Shown: positions 44,445 through 54,896 of the stretch, piece by piece
How the letters are laid out: every line of letters begins with the position of its first letter
Position numbering within the stretch: position 1 is the first letter of the stretch
Origin: Mycobacterium sp. JS623
Lineage (GTDB): Bacteria > Actinomycetota > Actinomycetes > Mycobacteriales > Mycobacteriaceae
DNA: 64,000 bases
Assembly: GCF_000328565.1 (NCBI RefSeq)
Contig: NC_019957.1
Coordinates: 62,001-126,000, forward strand
Direction: 5' to 3'
The notes under the pieces: generated by a model
Database searches by the model: none
What the model was told of the DNA's origin: nothing
What the model saw: the letters and a program-made list of their open reading frames with translations, nothing else
Position numbers and translations under genes: made by a program

Positions 44445-45542
44445 TTGCTGACGATCGAAATGCTGCCGGCCGGTCACGGCGACTGCCTGTGGATCGAGTA
44501 CGGCGATCCGGTGCGCCGCATCCTGATAGACGGCGGCCCGTACTACAGCTACAAACATCTGCGCGACAGGGTGGAGCAACTCGACGAAGGCGACCGGCAC
44601 TTCGAACTGCTCATCGTGACCCACGTCGACGCCGACCACATCGAAGGCGTGTTGCGGCTGCTACAGGAGCCACACCTGGGCGTCAGCTTCGGCGACGTCT
44701 GGTTCAACGGCACCACGCAGATCAACGCCGCGCTGGACCAGGGTGACCTGCTCGACGAACGCCAGGGCGAATACCTGCAGGCGCTGCTGACCGACTCCGG
44801 CCAGCGATGGAACGACGCGTTCGACGGCAAAGTGGTCTACGTTCGGGCCACCGGTGACCTCCCGGTCGCGACCCTCGCCGGCGGTGCCACCCTGACCGTG
44901 GTGTCGCCGACCGCCAAAGAGCTGCGCACACTGGCGGGGCACTGGGTCGACATCGTCGAAAAGGAGGGCTTCAGCACCGGTGACACCGCGACCGCTCTGA
45001 AAAAGCTGAAGGGGCAGAAGCGATTACAGCCGGTCGACACCCTCGGCGACCCGGTGCCTCCGGACGTCCTCGGCGAGGCCGACGACCCGCCGGGCAGCGA
45101 CTCATCGGTGGCCAACGGCAGCAGTATCGCCGTGATCTTCGAACACGGCGGTCACCGGATCCTGCTCTCCGGCGATGCCTTTCCCCACGTGCTGGTCGGC
45201 GCGCTCGAACGGTATCCCGGCGGCACACCGATCGACCTGGCGGTGTTCAAGCTGCCCCACCACGGCAGCATCCGCAACATGACCGACGAGATGATCGAGG
45301 CGGTCAATTGCGCGGCATTCGCGATTTCCAGCAACGGCAAGTACTTCGGGCACCCCAACAGCCGCGCCATCGACGCCCTGCTCAACGCACTGCCCGCCGA
45401 GAGCGACCCGCAGCTGTGGTTCAACTACCTCTCCGAGCAGACCAAGCCGTGGTGTGACCCGGCGCGTCAAGAAGCCAAGAGATACACCGCCATGCACCCA
45501 CCGCGAGAGGGTGACTACGGCATCACGATCCCGTGCCAGTAG
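44445..45542 (+). CDS. Metallo-beta-lactamase fold hydrolase (ComEC/Rec2-like)
   Basis: A 365-residue protein. TTG 44445 has an AAGGAG site seven bases upstream. The metal motif is HVDADH (60-65), with the first His-x-His replaced by His-x-Asp as in ComEC-type MBL proteins, plus LLSGDA (241-246) and PHHGS (271-275). The C-terminus contains SNGKYFGHPNSRAIDAL, giving a further His. Similar stand-alone MBL proteins may act on nucleic acids or nucleotide signals (inference). Ten bases after the CHAT stop, it is the probable second effector or signal hydrolase in this operon. Confidence 0.88.
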   Translation: MLTIEMLPAGHGDCLWIEYGDPVRRILIDGGPYYSYKHLRDRVEQLDEGDRHFELLIVTHVDADHIEGVLRLLQEPHLGVSFGDVWFNGTTQINAALDQGDLLDERQGEYLQALLTDSGQRWNDAFDGKVVYVRATGDLPVATLAGGATLTVVSPTAKELRTLAGHWVDIVEKEGFSTGDTATALKKLKGQKRLQPVDTLGDPVPPDVLGEADDPPGSDSSVANGSSIAVIFEHGGHRILLSGDAFPHVLVGALERYPGGTPIDLAVFKLPHHGSIRNMTDEMIEAVNCAAFAISSNGKYFGHPNSRAIDALLNALPAESDPQLWFNYLSEQTKPWCDPARQEAKRYTAMHPPREGDYGITIPCQ

Positions 45543-45701
45543 TGCTGTCACGCCGTCGCCGCAGGAGTCGATTCCGTCTCGACTCGATATCGGGTACCGC
45601 GGTACGCGCGAAGGTCGGCGTGCACTGGCGCAGAATGCGAAGAAGAGGTGGCCCACACAGACACATCGGGGTCGGCTCACGACGGCAGGGGAGGGCCGAC
45701 G

Positions 45702-46871
45702 GTGACCAGTACAGAACGCGGTGACATCACGCCGCCGGGCCGATCACACGGCGAGCCGTCCCCAACGCCGCTCACGGGCAACGGTTCCGGGCTCGCCCCG
45801 CAGCCGGTCGCTCCGCCGGCAGGCCCGAGCGACGCCGCGCCCGCGACGGTTGCGCTCGACCCCGGCCTTGGCCGGTTCTCGGCCTCGTGGCGTGAACACC
45901 TCTACAGTCGCGTCGTCGACCTGTCCGTCGCGGTCGACTGCCTGGCCAACGGATCGCCGCCCCCGTGTGAGGTGCGCGAGATCGCCTGCGCCCAGCGCCG
46001 CCTGGCCGTCGCCGCAGCAGCGATCGAGAGAACACCAACCCCGTGGTCCGCCTGGACTGGGGCAGACGTCGAACGAGCTTGGGTCAACGCGCACGCCGTC
46101 GAAGTCACGCTCATTCGGTTGGGGCCGCCGGGCTCGGTGGCGGCGAAATTGCCCGGCCTCATCGCCGGTGCTCGACAAGTGTTGCCGCCCAACGATCCTC
46201 GCCTTCAGCGGTTGTCGGCGTTCGCCGACGGGCAAGCGGTGGACGTCGCCGCACGGGGAGCCATCGCGGAGGTCGCGTCAGCAGTTCACGCCGCCACAGC
46301 TAGCGAGCACATGCGGGCCCGCAGCTTCCGTAACATCCTGCTGGCAGCCACCATGGTGCTCACCCTGTTAGCGGTCGGGCTGGCCGTCCTGGGTTCGTCA
46401 CAGCCGACCGCGATCAATCTCTGTGCCCCGCGCGACGTCTCGGCGTCATCCGCGGCAGCTCCTAAGCCGCTACCCACCTGCCCGAGCGGCACAGCGACTC
46501 CCAGCGGCTTGGACATCCAACTAGTCGAACTCATCGGACTGTTCAGTGCCGCGCTCATTGGGTCGGTGGCAATCCGCAAGATGCGCGGCACCTCAACGCC
46601 TTACGCGGTTCCCATGGCCTCGCTGGCGGTGAAGCTACCCACCGGAGCGCTGACGGCCGTTGGCGGTCTGCTACTCATCCGCGCGGGGGTTCTCGGGCCC
46701 GCCGTCGCCGCGTCGGCCACCGCGCAGATCCTCGCATACGCGCTGCTGTTCGGTGCCTCCCAGCAGACGTTCACCCGGCTCATCGACCGGCAAGCCCAAA
46801 CGGTCCTGGACAGCCTCCCGTCCCGGGACCGCGCAGCCGCCACAGAGCACCAGGATGCCGCGGCGCCCTGA
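45702..46871 (+). CDS. Membrane protein with disordered N-terminus
   Basis: A 389-residue protein starting at GTG 45702 just after GGGGAGGG (an ATG 54 bases upstream lacks a site). The first 65 residues are Pro/Ser/Gly-rich. A helical domain (about 70-215, ASWREHLYSRVVDLSVAVDC) follows, then four or five membrane segments (about 220-240, 280-300 and three after 310). The family is not recognised. It is 159 bases downstream of the MBL gene and may belong to the same operon. The frame after its TGA stop remains open and continues directly into the next ORF. Confidence 0.7.
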   Translation: MTSTERGDITPPGRSHGEPSPTPLTGNGSGLAPQPVAPPAGPSDAAPATVALDPGLGRFSASWREHLYSRVVDLSVAVDCLANGSPPPCEVREIACAQRRLAVAAAAIERTPTPWSAWTGADVERAWVNAHAVEVTLIRLGPPGSVAAKLPGLIAGARQVLPPNDPRLQRLSAFADGQAVDVAARGAIAEVASAVHAATASEHMRARSFRNILLAATMVLTLLAVGLAVLGSSQPTAINLCAPRDVSASSAAAPKPLPTCPSGTATPSGLDIQLVELIGLFSAALIGSVAIRKMRGTSTPYAVPMASLAVKLPTGALTAVGGLLLIRAGVLGPAVAASATAQILAYALLFGASQQTFTRLIDRQAQTVLDSLPSRDRAAATEHQDAAAP

Positions 46872-46904
46872 GGCGACAGCCGCACGGACCGCCAACTCCT
46901 CGAA

Positions 46905-47126
46905 GTGATCTGGGATCAGTTGCGCGGTCGCGGCGGCAGCGGGTGGTCGCAATTGGGCGGTATGTCGCTCATCGACTACGTCGCCGAAGTCGGTGACTAC
47001 GCCACCACACTGCGCGCCGAGTTGGACAGTCTGCGTGCCGCGCAACAGGTTTCGGGAACCAACGGGCAGGCCGCCAAGCCGGCCGTGCGGGCTGCGGGCG
47101 GTAAGACCAACGTTAAGGCACGGTGA
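46905..47126 (+). CDS. Small protein with actinophage-type 'WDQLRG' module, in frame with the upstream gene
   Basis: From GTG 46905 (with no good ribosome binding site) the product has 73 residues. The frame is already open from the upstream gene's stop and reads RTDRQLLEVIWDQLRGRGGS, then GWSQLGGMSLIDYVAEVGDY and an Ala/Lys-rich tail. This DRQLLxxIWxQLRGxxGxGWxQLG-type module is common at the ends of actinobacteriophage proteins. It may be a separate gene or the separated C-terminus of the membrane protein, joined by readthrough or split by a mutated stop. Confidence 0.55.
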   Translation: MIWDQLRGRGGSGWSQLGGMSLIDYVAEVGDYATTLRAELDSLRAAQQVSGTNGQAAKPAVRAAGGKTNVKAR

Positions 47127-47201
47127 AGATTGCGGGGGCCACGAAGGACCGCGAAGCGGGCCGCGACGGCGAAGCGCGCCGCCTAGACGCGCTGAGCCCT
47201 T

Positions 47202-47876
47202 TCAGAGAAGCGGTGTCAGCAGCAGTCGAGAACCCATTCCCACTGTGCGGGCCAATGTCTCGGCATAGGAGTCGAAGATCGGCGTCATGCGCCGCAACTC
47301 CCACAGCGTGGCCACGTTGATCCACGCGAAGTCGCGGGCCTTCGCGATGTCCCAGGAGCTGATCAGGTGTGCAACTGACTCCAGATGATCGTCGACGCAT
47401 TGTTCGACCCGGGTCAGAAAGGAGCGCCGGATGCCGGCCTCGATGGAGGCCAGCAGCTCGTTGATCTTGTCGTAATCCTGCTGCACGCCTTGGGTTGTCG
47501 GTGTACATCCGCGTGCGGCGCAGGTATCGACCACGGCCAGCGGCAGATCGTGTTCGATATGGGCGTTGATGCCGGCGAGGGCGAACTGGATCGGCGCCAG
47601 GTCCGTGCGGGCGCGAGCGTCGAACAGCGGCGCCCAGGCGCGCGGCTTGTCGCCAGGAGCATCGTAGGCGTCGAACCAGTAGCCGGCGAAGCGCACGTCG
47701 AGGTCGATGACGAACGAGGCGTCGTGAAATACACCGCCTGTGGTGAGCCGATCGAGCATCATCTCGGTCACTTTGAGGTAGACGGAATTGAACACGCGGG
47801 CACCGTCACTGGGCTGATGCTCCGTGTCGATGGCGCGCAAACGGGAGATCACCTCGGCCACGGCGTCGGGGTTCAT
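47202..47876 (-). CDS. DUF5995 family protein
   Basis: A 224-residue, largely helical protein: MNPDAVAEVISRLRAIDTEH, then ARVFNSVYLKVTEMMLDRL, VRFAGYWFDAYDAPGDKPRA, LAGINAHIEHDLPLAVVDTC, and WDIAKARDFAWINVATLWEL. These are the marks of the DUF5995 family of actinobacteria. The function is unknown; the conserved Asn-His and Asp-Leu positions suggest an enzyme or metal site. It runs opposite to its neighbours and is not part of the signalling operons. Confidence 0.85.
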   Translation of the reverse strand: MNPDAVAEVISRLRAIDTEHQPSDGARVFNSVYLKVTEMMLDRLTTGGVFHDASFVIDLDVRFAGYWFDAYDAPGDKPRAWAPLFDARARTDLAPIQFALAGINAHIEHDLPLAVVDTCAARGCTPTTQGVQQDYDKINELLASIEAGIRRSFLTRVEQCVDDHLESVAHLISSWDIAKARDFAWINVATLWELRRMTPIFDSYAETLARTVGMGSRLLLTPLL

Positions 47877-48234
47877 CGCGTCACCGATCCCGTGCTCGCA
47901 ATTGTCCGGTCCGCCTGTCGTGCAACGCCTGTGTCCATGTGCCGCCTTCCCCCGAGTTCCCCGGATCTGTCTCCATGCTGCGCCCGTTCGGTGCCGAAGA
48001 CCCGCGTATTGGACTACTCGTGCTCATCGCGCGGATCAAAATCGCGAAACCGAGGCACGCACCGGTGTGTTCGCACTTAGTGTCGAGTCCGCGCTCACGG
48101 TGCATGACCAGATACCCGCCCGGCGAGCCCGCGCTGTGCGCTGGCCGCCTGCTCGAAGCACCTCGCGGAAGGCGGGTCAATTCGAGTATTTCCTTACTCG
48201 CTCCGACGGCGTTGTTCGCGGTCACAATCGGGCT
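47877..48234. other. Intergenic region before the TM-WD40 gene
   Basis: About 360 bases. The frame of the downstream WD40 gene stays open through it, but the upstream reading is Arg/Pro/Cys-rich with no domain. It should contain divergent promoters; none was pinpointed. Confidence 0.35.
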
Positions 48235-50511
48235 ATGGAGATCGAAAGCCGTGAAACCGAAACCCGGGCAGTCGAGGCCGACCCTCCGGCGGCGCGGGTA
48301 GGGCTCACTCGGGCGCGGGTGTTGCGCATCGCAATGGTCCTCGTGGTGGTCGGCGCCGTCGCGGCGGCGGTAGGTTTCGGGTGGGCATACGAAACCGAGC
48401 GTGCCCACGCCACAGCCGATGTGCGGGACGCAGCTGCCGCGAAGCTGTATGCCCGTTCGCAGCTGCAGTTGTCCGGGCTCTCACCGGGCGGCGGCGACGA
48501 TGTGGCCGCCATGCAGATGCTGCTGGCCGCGCGCGCCATCCGATCGTCGGTGCCCGGCGACGACTACCTGCTTGCCGCACTCAACCAAGAGCGCGAGCTG
48601 ACCAAGGTCATCGACACGCAGGCCCAAGTGATGAGTGTGGCGTTCAGCCCCGATGGCACGCGGATCGCAGCCGCCGGCTCCGATGCGGCAGTCCGGCTAT
48701 TCGACGCCCCCTCCGGCCAGCCGACCGGTGCGCCCTTGCGCGGCCACGAAGGCGTGGTCACTGCGGTGGCGTTCAGCCCCGACGGCACCCGCATCGCCAC
48801 CTGCGGCGCCGACTCCACCATCCGGCTATGGAGTGTCGGCACAGGACAACCCATTGGGCAGCCGCTGCGCGGCCCAGACAAGGGCCTGTTGAGCGTGGCA
48901 TTCAGCCCCGACGGCAGCCGCATCGCCTCAGCCAGCGGGGATGGGACGATCCAGTTGTGGGACACCGCGACCGCACAGCCGGTCGGCCAGCCGCTACTCG
49001 GCCACGATGGCGGTGTGACGCGGGTGGTGTTCAGCCCCGACGGGCACCGCATCGCCTCGGGCGGCACGGACAAGACGGTCCGACTCTGGGACACCGCCAC
49101 CGGCCAGCCCGTCGGGCAGCCGCTACTCGGCCACGATGGCTGGATCATGAGTGTGGCGTTCAGCCCCGACGGCACCCGTATCGCTACGGGCAGCTTCGAT
49201 AAGACAGTCCGACTTTGGGACCCCACCACCGGCCAGCCGATCGGCCAGCCGCTGCACCACAACAGCGCTGTGGCGGCAGTTGCCTTCAGCCCCGACGGCA
49301 CCCGCATCGCCACCGGCGGTGCCGACAACGCTATCCACCTGTGGGACAGCGCTACCGGCAGCGCACTTGGTGCCCTCTCCGGTCACCACTCCGCTATCGA
49401 GAGTGTGGCCTTCAGCCCAGATGGTCGGCGGATCGTCTCCGGAAGCGACGACCAGACAGTGCGAGTCTGGGACGCCAGCAGCGGGCAGCCCCTGCTCGGG
49501 CACACCGACATGGTGATCAGTGCCGAATTCTCCGATGATGGCCAGCGCATCCGCTCAGGCAGCCAAGACGGGACCGCCCGGTATTGGGACGCGACGACCG
49601 GGCACCCGATCGGTCAGCCGCTACGTGTCACCGGTCCGGTGAAGTGGCTGATCCCATTCGGCGACGATCGGTTGCTCTCCCGTGATGACTCGGCCGTGCG
49701 GTTGTGGGACGCCCGCACCGCCAAACCCATCGGAGACCCAATGCACGTGCTGAATGACCCTATGCTGCCTTCGGCCGCGTGGTACGAGAAGACCGGCCGT
49801 ATCGTCGTTCAAGCCGAGCCCGGCGCCATCGAGGTGCGCGATGCGAACACCATGGCCACGGTCGGAATGCCGATATGGCCGCGTAAGCCCGTCATGGGGT
49901 TCGATCTGAGTCCCGATGGCCACATCCTCGCTACCAGCAGTACCGATTCGGCGATTCAGCTATGGGTTGTGCAGACAGGCAAGGAATTGCGTGAACCGTT
50001 GAAGGGCAACGGCATGATCATTCAGGTCTCCTTTAGCCCCGACGGGCACCTGCTCGTCGCCGGATCTCAGGGAGCGGTGGACAACACTCCGAACACCGTC
50101 CGGCTCTGGGAGACTCTGAACTTCAAACCGGTCGGCGACCCGATCCGGTTTGATTACGCCGTACTGGCCACCGCGTTCAGCCGCGACGGGAAACTCATGG
50201 CTACCGGGAGCGGCGACGGCACCATCCGGTTGTGGGATGTCGGACGCCATACCCTTATCGGCGCACCGCTCGCGGGTCACACGGAGCCGGTAACCGCCTT
50301 GGACTTCAGTCCTGACGGCACGAAGTTGGTGTCAGCGAGCGTCGACCATAGTCTGCGGATTTGGCCGGTGCCAACGGGTTCGCCGGAGACGCTATGTGCA
50401 AAGTTGACGCAAAATATGAGCCGCGAGCAGTGGAAGCGATGGGTCTCACCCCAGATCGACTACGTCGCCGCATGTCCCGGCCTGCCAATCGCCGGCGACG
50501 GGACGCACTGA
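48235..50511 (+). CDS. TM-anchored WD40 repeat protein (no TIR or NTPase)
   Basis: A 758-residue protein, chosen start ATG 48235. Residues 1-25 are charged, a membrane helix follows (about 28-48, VLRIAMVLVVVGAVAAAVGF), then a helical linker (ADVRDAAAAKLYARSQLQLS, MQMLLAARAIRS), and 14 WD40-type units, of which units 8-10 are degenerate. The tail ETLCAKLTQNMSREQWKRWV then CPGLPI is nearly the same as that of the next gene. It looks like a paralogue of the TIR-STAND-WD40 protein without the N-terminal signalling part, perhaps a co-receptor or regulator. It overlaps no other gene and ends 17 bases before the next start. Confidence 0.85.
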   Translation: MEIESRETETRAVEADPPAARVGLTRARVLRIAMVLVVVGAVAAAVGFGWAYETERAHATADVRDAAAAKLYARSQLQLSGLSPGGGDDVAAMQMLLAARAIRSSVPGDDYLLAALNQERELTKVIDTQAQVMSVAFSPDGTRIAAAGSDAAVRLFDAPSGQPTGAPLRGHEGVVTAVAFSPDGTRIATCGADSTIRLWSVGTGQPIGQPLRGPDKGLLSVAFSPDGSRIASASGDGTIQLWDTATAQPVGQPLLGHDGGVTRVVFSPDGHRIASGGTDKTVRLWDTATGQPVGQPLLGHDGWIMSVAFSPDGTRIATGSFDKTVRLWDPTTGQPIGQPLHHNSAVAAVAFSPDGTRIATGGADNAIHLWDSATGSALGALSGHHSAIESVAFSPDGRRIVSGSDDQTVRVWDASSGQPLLGHTDMVISAEFSDDGQRIRSGSQDGTARYWDATTGHPIGQPLRVTGPVKWLIPFGDDRLLSRDDSAVRLWDARTAKPIGDPMHVLNDPMLPSAAWYEKTGRIVVQAEPGAIEVRDANTMATVGMPIWPRKPVMGFDLSPDGHILATSSTDSAIQLWVVQTGKELREPLKGNGMIIQVSFSPDGHLLVAGSQGAVDNTPNTVRLWETLNFKPVGDPIRFDYAVLATAFSRDGKLMATGSGDGTIRLWDVGRHTLIGAPLAGHTEPVTALDFSPDGTKLVSASVDHSLRIWPVPTGSPETLCAKLTQNMSREQWKRWVSPQIDYVAACPGLPIAGDGTH
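48625..50370 (+). repeat. WD40 repeat array, 14 units, three degenerate
   Basis: Units 1-7 and 11-14 keep FSPDG and RLWD cores; units 8, 9 and 10 have lost most of the core. Codon-level repeats are about 129 bp. Confidence 0.8.
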
Positions 50512-50528
50512 GGCTGGGTGGGGGACCT

Positions 50529-53500
50529 GTGGCGAACGTCTTCATCAGTCACACTGGCGCCGACATCGTTTGGGCCCGGCAGATCCACAAATGGCTGTCC
50601 GAAGACCGGCACGATGTCTTTCTCGATGTGGACCAGCACGACGGTGTGCCGGTCGGAGTCGACTGGGAACGCCTGCTGTTTGAGCGGCTCCACGAGGCCG
50701 ACGCGATGGTGTGCATCCTGTCCCCGGCGTACCTGGAGTCGGTGTGGTGTGCCGCGGAAATTGGTGCGGCACGCGCGTTGGGCACTGAACTGTTGCCGGT
50801 TCAGGTCAACGCCGAGCCTCTCGATGAGAAGCTGCTGCGGCTGCAGCAGTACGTCGATGCCGCGGCAGATCCCGCTGAGGCGCGCAGCCGTCTGAGGTTG
50901 CGGCTGTCGGCAATCGACGGGGCCGGCGGCTGGGGCTGGCCGGACGGCAAATCCCCGTACCCAGGATTGCGCCCGTTCGAACTGGGTGAACACCGCGTGT
51001 TCTTCGGCCGATCCCGCGAGACCACCCAGGTCGCCGAGCGGCTGCGCTCCCCCGAGCGGGCGGCCGCCGCAATACTCGCGGTGGTCGGGGCGTCCGGTTG
51101 CGGCAAGTCGTCGCTGGTGCGTGCCGGGGTGTTGCCGCGGATCGCGGGTGAAAGCTATTGGCTGGCTTTGCCGCCGATGCTGCCGGGCACCGATCCGCTG
51201 GGTAACCTTGTGCGCGCGATGGCCGCGACGATCCGCGAACACCGGATCGGTTTCGACGTCGCGTCGCTGCGCAAAGAGCTCGATCACCATGGGCTCAAGG
51301 CTGTTTCGACGGATCTGCTGCTGGCCGCAGGTGCCGATGATCAATGCAAGCTGCTGATCGTCATCGATCAGCTCGAGGAGCTTCTCACCCACGCCGAGCC
51401 CGCCGAACGCGCCGCATTCACCGCCGCGCTGGCCCCCGCGCTGGGTGGTCCGGTTCAGGTGCTGGCCACGTTGCGCCCCGAATTCCTCGATGCCTTCGCA
51501 AGTGACGCCGACTTGTCGTCGATCGCGTTGCGCTACAACGAGATTCGCCCATTGGATGCCGATGCGCTGCACGAGGTGATCGAACATCCCGCCAAGGTTG
51601 CCGGCCTGAGCTTTGAGCAGGGTCTGGCCACTCGTCTGGTGACCGACACCGGTACCGGTGATGCGCTGCCGCTGCTGGCCTTTACGCTCGAACAACTCGC
51701 CGCCGGCCTCACGCGGGGTGACACCATCACCGAACAGCGCTACACCGATCTGGGCGGGGTGCGCGGGGCGCTGCAGCGCCAGGCCGACGCAGCATTGGCC
51801 GACGCGTGCGATAACACCGGGTTGACCCGCCAACAGGTGCTCTCGACGCTCTTGGGCCTGGTGTCAATGGATGAAAACGGTCGACCCGCCAAGCGGCGGG
51901 TAGCCCTCGATCAGATGTCGCCGGAGGTGTCCGCCGGGCTGCAGCCATTCGTCGAGCGCCGGCTGCTGGCCACGCAAGCCGAAGCCGAGCAGAACGTCAT
52001 CGGCGTGGCCCACGATGCTTTTCTGGTCAACTGGTCACCGCTGAAGTCCGAAATCGAAACGCAGGCAACCGCGTTGCGTACGCGTCGGGTAGTGGAAAAC
52101 GCTGCCAGCGACTGGGTGGCCAGCGGTCGCGACCAAAGGGCCCTGCTGGCCGGCGGCCAGCTCGCCAAGGCGAAGGTCGACACCGGTGCAGAAATGAAAC
52201 ACACTACCGAAATCAAGGCACCACCTGCCGGACGGAAGCAGCGAACGAGGGCGCCGAAATGGTGGCCCGGCCGCCGTCAGCTCGTCACCCGCGTCGACCT
52301 CAATCGCGACGGCCGCGCATTCCTGGAAGCCAGCATCCGCGCCGACCAGTCTCGCCGTCGCCGCCTCACCACGCAGGTAGTCGCAGTCATCGCCATCCTC
52401 GCCATCGCGACGGCGACCTCGGTGGCGTTGTACTTTCGCGCCAACACCGAACGAGACAACGCCCAGGCGAGCGCGAAGAAGGCCATGGCGTCGCGGTTAC
52501 AAAACGAGGCTGCTGACATTCTGTCCGAGACCAAACCCGGCGCCGACTTCCAAGCGATATACAAGATACTCGCCGCGCACGCGCTAGACCTTGACGCGCA
52601 CGTTCTGGCCCACGATGCAGATGACGGTCCGATGCGTGACGTAATCGAACGAGAAATGGCCACCGACAAAATTGTCAACGCCCAGTCAGGAATCGACAGC
52701 GTGGCGTTCAGCCCAGACGGAAAGCGCATCGCAACCGGCGGCGACGACGGTATGGTCCGGATCTGGGATGCCGCCACCGGTCAACCCGTCGGCGCGCCGC
52801 TATCCGGGCACAGCAGTGGAGTCCGTGGCCTGGCGTTCAGCCCTGACGGGAAGCGCCTTGCTGGCGGCAGCGCCGACCACACCGCGCTGATGTGGGACAC
52901 CGCGAGCGGCAAGCCCGTCGGCGGCCTACTCACCGGCCACACGGACGGGGTATCGGCTGTGGCGTTCAGCCCCGACGGGCGCCGCCTGGCCACCGCGAGC
53001 CTCGACAACACCGTACGTTTCTGGGATGCCGACACCGGCAAACCGATGGGCACTTCACTCACCGGCCACACCGAGGGCATCGAGGGCATCGCATTCAGCC
53101 CAGACGGCCACCGGATGGCCACCGCCGCCAATGACAAGACGGTCCGTATGTGGAGCGCCGACACCGGCCAGGCGATCGGCGCACCGCTGACGGGCCACAC
53201 CGGTTACGTGAATGCGGTGGCCTTCAGCCCCGACGGGCGCCGTCTGGCCACCGGCGGCAGTGACAAGACGGTGCGGCTGTGGAACGCCGACACCGGCCAG
53301 CCGATCGGAGCACCGCTGACCGGCCACACCGAGCAGGTGACCAGTGTGGCCTTCAGCCCCGACGGGCGCCGCCTGGCCAGCGGCAGTTACGACAAGACCG
53401 TGCGGATGTGGAGCGCCGAAACGGGACAACCTGTCGGCCCTCCGATGACAGGGCACACCAACGAAGTGTTCAGTGTGGCGTTCAGCCCCGACGGGCACCG

Positions 53501-54566
53501 TCTGGCTTCCGGCGATAGCGACGGAGAGCTCAGGCTCTGGAGAACCGATGCGGCGCAACGACTTACAGGCCTTGCAGAAATAGCACTGGACTCGGCATTC
53601 AGCCCCGACGGGCACCGCTTGGCCACCGCCGGGTTCGACAAGACGGTGCAGCTGTGGGACGCCGCTACCGGAGAACCCCTTGGCCTCCCGCTGACCGGCC
53701 ATACCGGCAGCGTCACCAGTGTGGCCTTCAGCCCCGATGGGCGTCGGCTGGCCAGCGCCAGCGCCGACAAAACGGTGCGGTTGTGGAACGCCGACACCGG
53801 CCAACCCTTCGGCGTGCCGCTCATCGGCCATACCGACAACGTGAGCGGTGTGGCGTTCAGTCCCGACGGGCACCGAGTGGCAAGCGCCAGCTACGACAAG
53901 ACCGTACGGCTCTGGGACGCCGACACCGGCCAACCGATTGGCCAGCCGCTGAGCGGCCACAGCGCCCAAGTGATGAGTGTGGCGTTCAGTCCCGATGGGC
54001 GTCGCCTAGCCAGCGCCAGCGGCGACAAGACGATCCGGTTGTGGGACGCCGAAACCGGCGAGCCAATAGGACCCCCTCTCACCGGTCACGCCGACACGAT
54101 CCAGACCGTGGCGTTCAGCCCCGATGGGCACCGCCTCGCCAGCGCGGGTGACGACAGAACCGTACGGCTGTGGGACGCCGACACCGGCCAGCCCATCGGC
54201 GCGCCGCTGACCGGACATACCGGCTCGATTCAGGCCGTGGCGTTCAGCCCCGATGGGCACCGCCTGGCTAGCGCCGCGTGGGACAAGACGGTACGGCTGT
54301 GGGACGCCGACACCGGCCAACCGGCGGGCGCCCCGATCACTGGCCATACCGACACCGTGGGCAGTGTCGCGTTCAGCCCGGACGGGCGGCGGCTCGCCAC
54401 GACCAGCCTCGACAGGACAGTACGGTTCTGGCCCGCCGACGTGACGCCGGAAACCTTGTGCGACAAGCTCACAACCAACATGAGCCGCGACCAGTGGCAC
54501 AGTTGGGTCACGCCGGATAGCGACCCCGTCAAACTGTGCCCGAATCTGCCCGACCCCGGGAGCTGA
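50529..54566 (+). CDS. TIR-STAND NTPase-TM-WD40 protein
   Basis: A 1345-residue protein. GTG 50529 follows GGTGGGGGA; the longer frame upstream overlaps the previous gene and is rejected. Residues 1-130: TIR domain ([20 protein letters not shown], catalytic-type Glu77 in WCAAEIGAA). Residues 143-560: STAND NTPase with [20 protein letters not shown], Walker [11 protein letters not shown] (186-195) and Walker [13 protein letters not shown], as in nSTAND1 proteins. A membrane helix at about 615-640 ([20 protein letters not shown]) precedes 14 highly regular WD40 repeats. The C-terminus shares ETLC-KLT-NMSR-QW with the upstream paralogue. The plan is sensor (propellers), ATP-driven switch and NADase or signalling TIR, as in bacterial NLR-like death systems. 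Confidence 0.93.
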   Translation: MANVFISHTGADIVWARQIHKWLSEDRHDVFLDVDQHDGVPVGVDWERLLFERLHEADAMVCILSPAYLESVWCAAEIGAARALGTELLPVQVNAEPLDEKLLRLQQYVDAAADPAEARSRLRLRLSAIDGAGGWGWPDGKSPYPGLRPFELGEHRVFFGRSRETTQVAERLRSPERAAAAILAVVGASGCGKSSLVRAGVLPRIAGESYWLALPPMLPGTDPLGNLVRAMAATIREHRIGFDVASLRKELDHHGLKAVSTDLLLAAGADDQCKLLIVIDQLEELLTHAEPAERAAFTAALAPALGGPVQVLATLRPEFLDAFASDADLSSIALRYNEIRPLDADALHEVIEHPAKVAGLSFEQGLATRLVTDTGTGDALPLLAFTLEQLAAGLTRGDTITEQRYTDLGGVRGALQRQADAALADACDNTGLTRQQVLSTLLGLVSMDENGRPAKRRVALDQMSPEVSAGLQPFVERRLLATQAEAEQNVIGVAHDAFLVNWSPLKSEIETQATALRTRRVVENAASDWVASGRDQRALLAGGQLAKAKVDTGAEMKHTTEIKAPPAGRKQRTRAPKWWPGRRQLVTRVDLNRDGRAFLEASIRADQSRRRRLTTQVVAVIAILAIATATSVALYFRANTERDNAQASAKKAMASRLQNEAADILSETKPGADFQAIYKILAAHALDLDAHVLAHDADDGPMRDVIEREMATDKIVNAQSGIDSVAFSPDGKRIATGGDDGMVRIWDAATGQPVGAPLSGHSSGVRGLAFSPDGKRLAGGSADHTALMWDTASGKPVGGLLTGHTDGVSAVAFSPDGRRLATASLDNTVRFWDADTGKPMGTSLTGHTEGIEGIAFSPDGHRMATAANDKTVRMWSADTGQAIGAPLTGHTGYVNAVAFSPDGRRLATGGSDKTVRLWNADTGQPIGAPLTGHTEQVTSVAFSPDGRRLASGSYDKTVRMWSAETGQPVGPPMTGHTNEVFSVAFSPDGHRLASGDSDGELRLWRTDAAQRLTGLAEIALDSAFSPDGHRLATAGFDKTVQLWDAATGEPLGLPLTGHTGSVTSVAFSPDGRRLASASADKTVRLWNADTGQPFGVPLIGHTDNVSGVAFSPDGHRVASASYDKTVRLWDADTGQPIGQPLSGHSAQVMSVAFSPDGRRLASASGDKTIRLWDAETGEPIGPPLTGHADTIQTVAFSPDGHRLASAGDDRTVRLWDADTGQPIGAPLTGHTGSIQAVAFSPDGHRLASAAWDKTVRLWDADTGQPAGAPITGHTDTVGSVAFSPDGRRLATTSLDRTVRFWPADVTPETLCDKLTTNMSRDQWHSWVTPDSDPVKLCPNLPDPGS
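52685..54435 (+). repeat. WD40 repeat array, 14 near-identical units
   Basis: Units are about 126-129 bp with cores such as gtggcgttcagccccgacgg; several neighbours differ at only a few codons (for example units 9-13). Such high DNA similarity indicates recent internal duplication or gene conversion. Confidence 0.88.
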
Positions 54567-54896
54567 CCCGCTACCGTCAGCGGCGCCCTCGCCTTACCCG
54601 GGAATGAAGTAGCCGCTCACTCCGGCTGAAACATCGTGGGGGAGCCCGATACCTTGGACTGTCGCCCGCCAGGTGCTTGAGGTTGCTCGGGTGTGGCCAA
54701 CGCCAAGCCGCGGAGCTGATCCGAGCGCCCCTGAGCACCTAGGCGCCAGTCGACGAGACGCGCAGACTAAAGGGGCTCGTCGACTGGTCGAAACTTCGCA
54801 CCGCTGACGCCGGTGACAAACGAAGCGGCCCGTATCAGGACCAACACCGCTTGGATCGGCGCATACTGACCACCAGAGACGACGCCGGGGGGCTGC
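54567..54896. other. Intergenic region, no gene recognised
   Basis: About 330 bases. It contains an inverted repeat AGGTGCT/AGCACCT (about 54670 and 54737), too far apart for a simple terminator. The GTG of the next gene has only a weak G-rich site. Confidence 0.35.

Noticed and set aside
52685..54435. Regular 126-129 bp repeats considered as a CRISPR-like or satellite array
   Set aside because: The repeats are in frame and encode WD40 blades with FSPDG and RLWD cores; there are no constant repeat/variable spacer units.
54665..54745. AGGTGCT/AGCACCT pair considered as a terminator after the STAND gene
   Set aside because: The arms are about 60 bases apart and no T-run follows.
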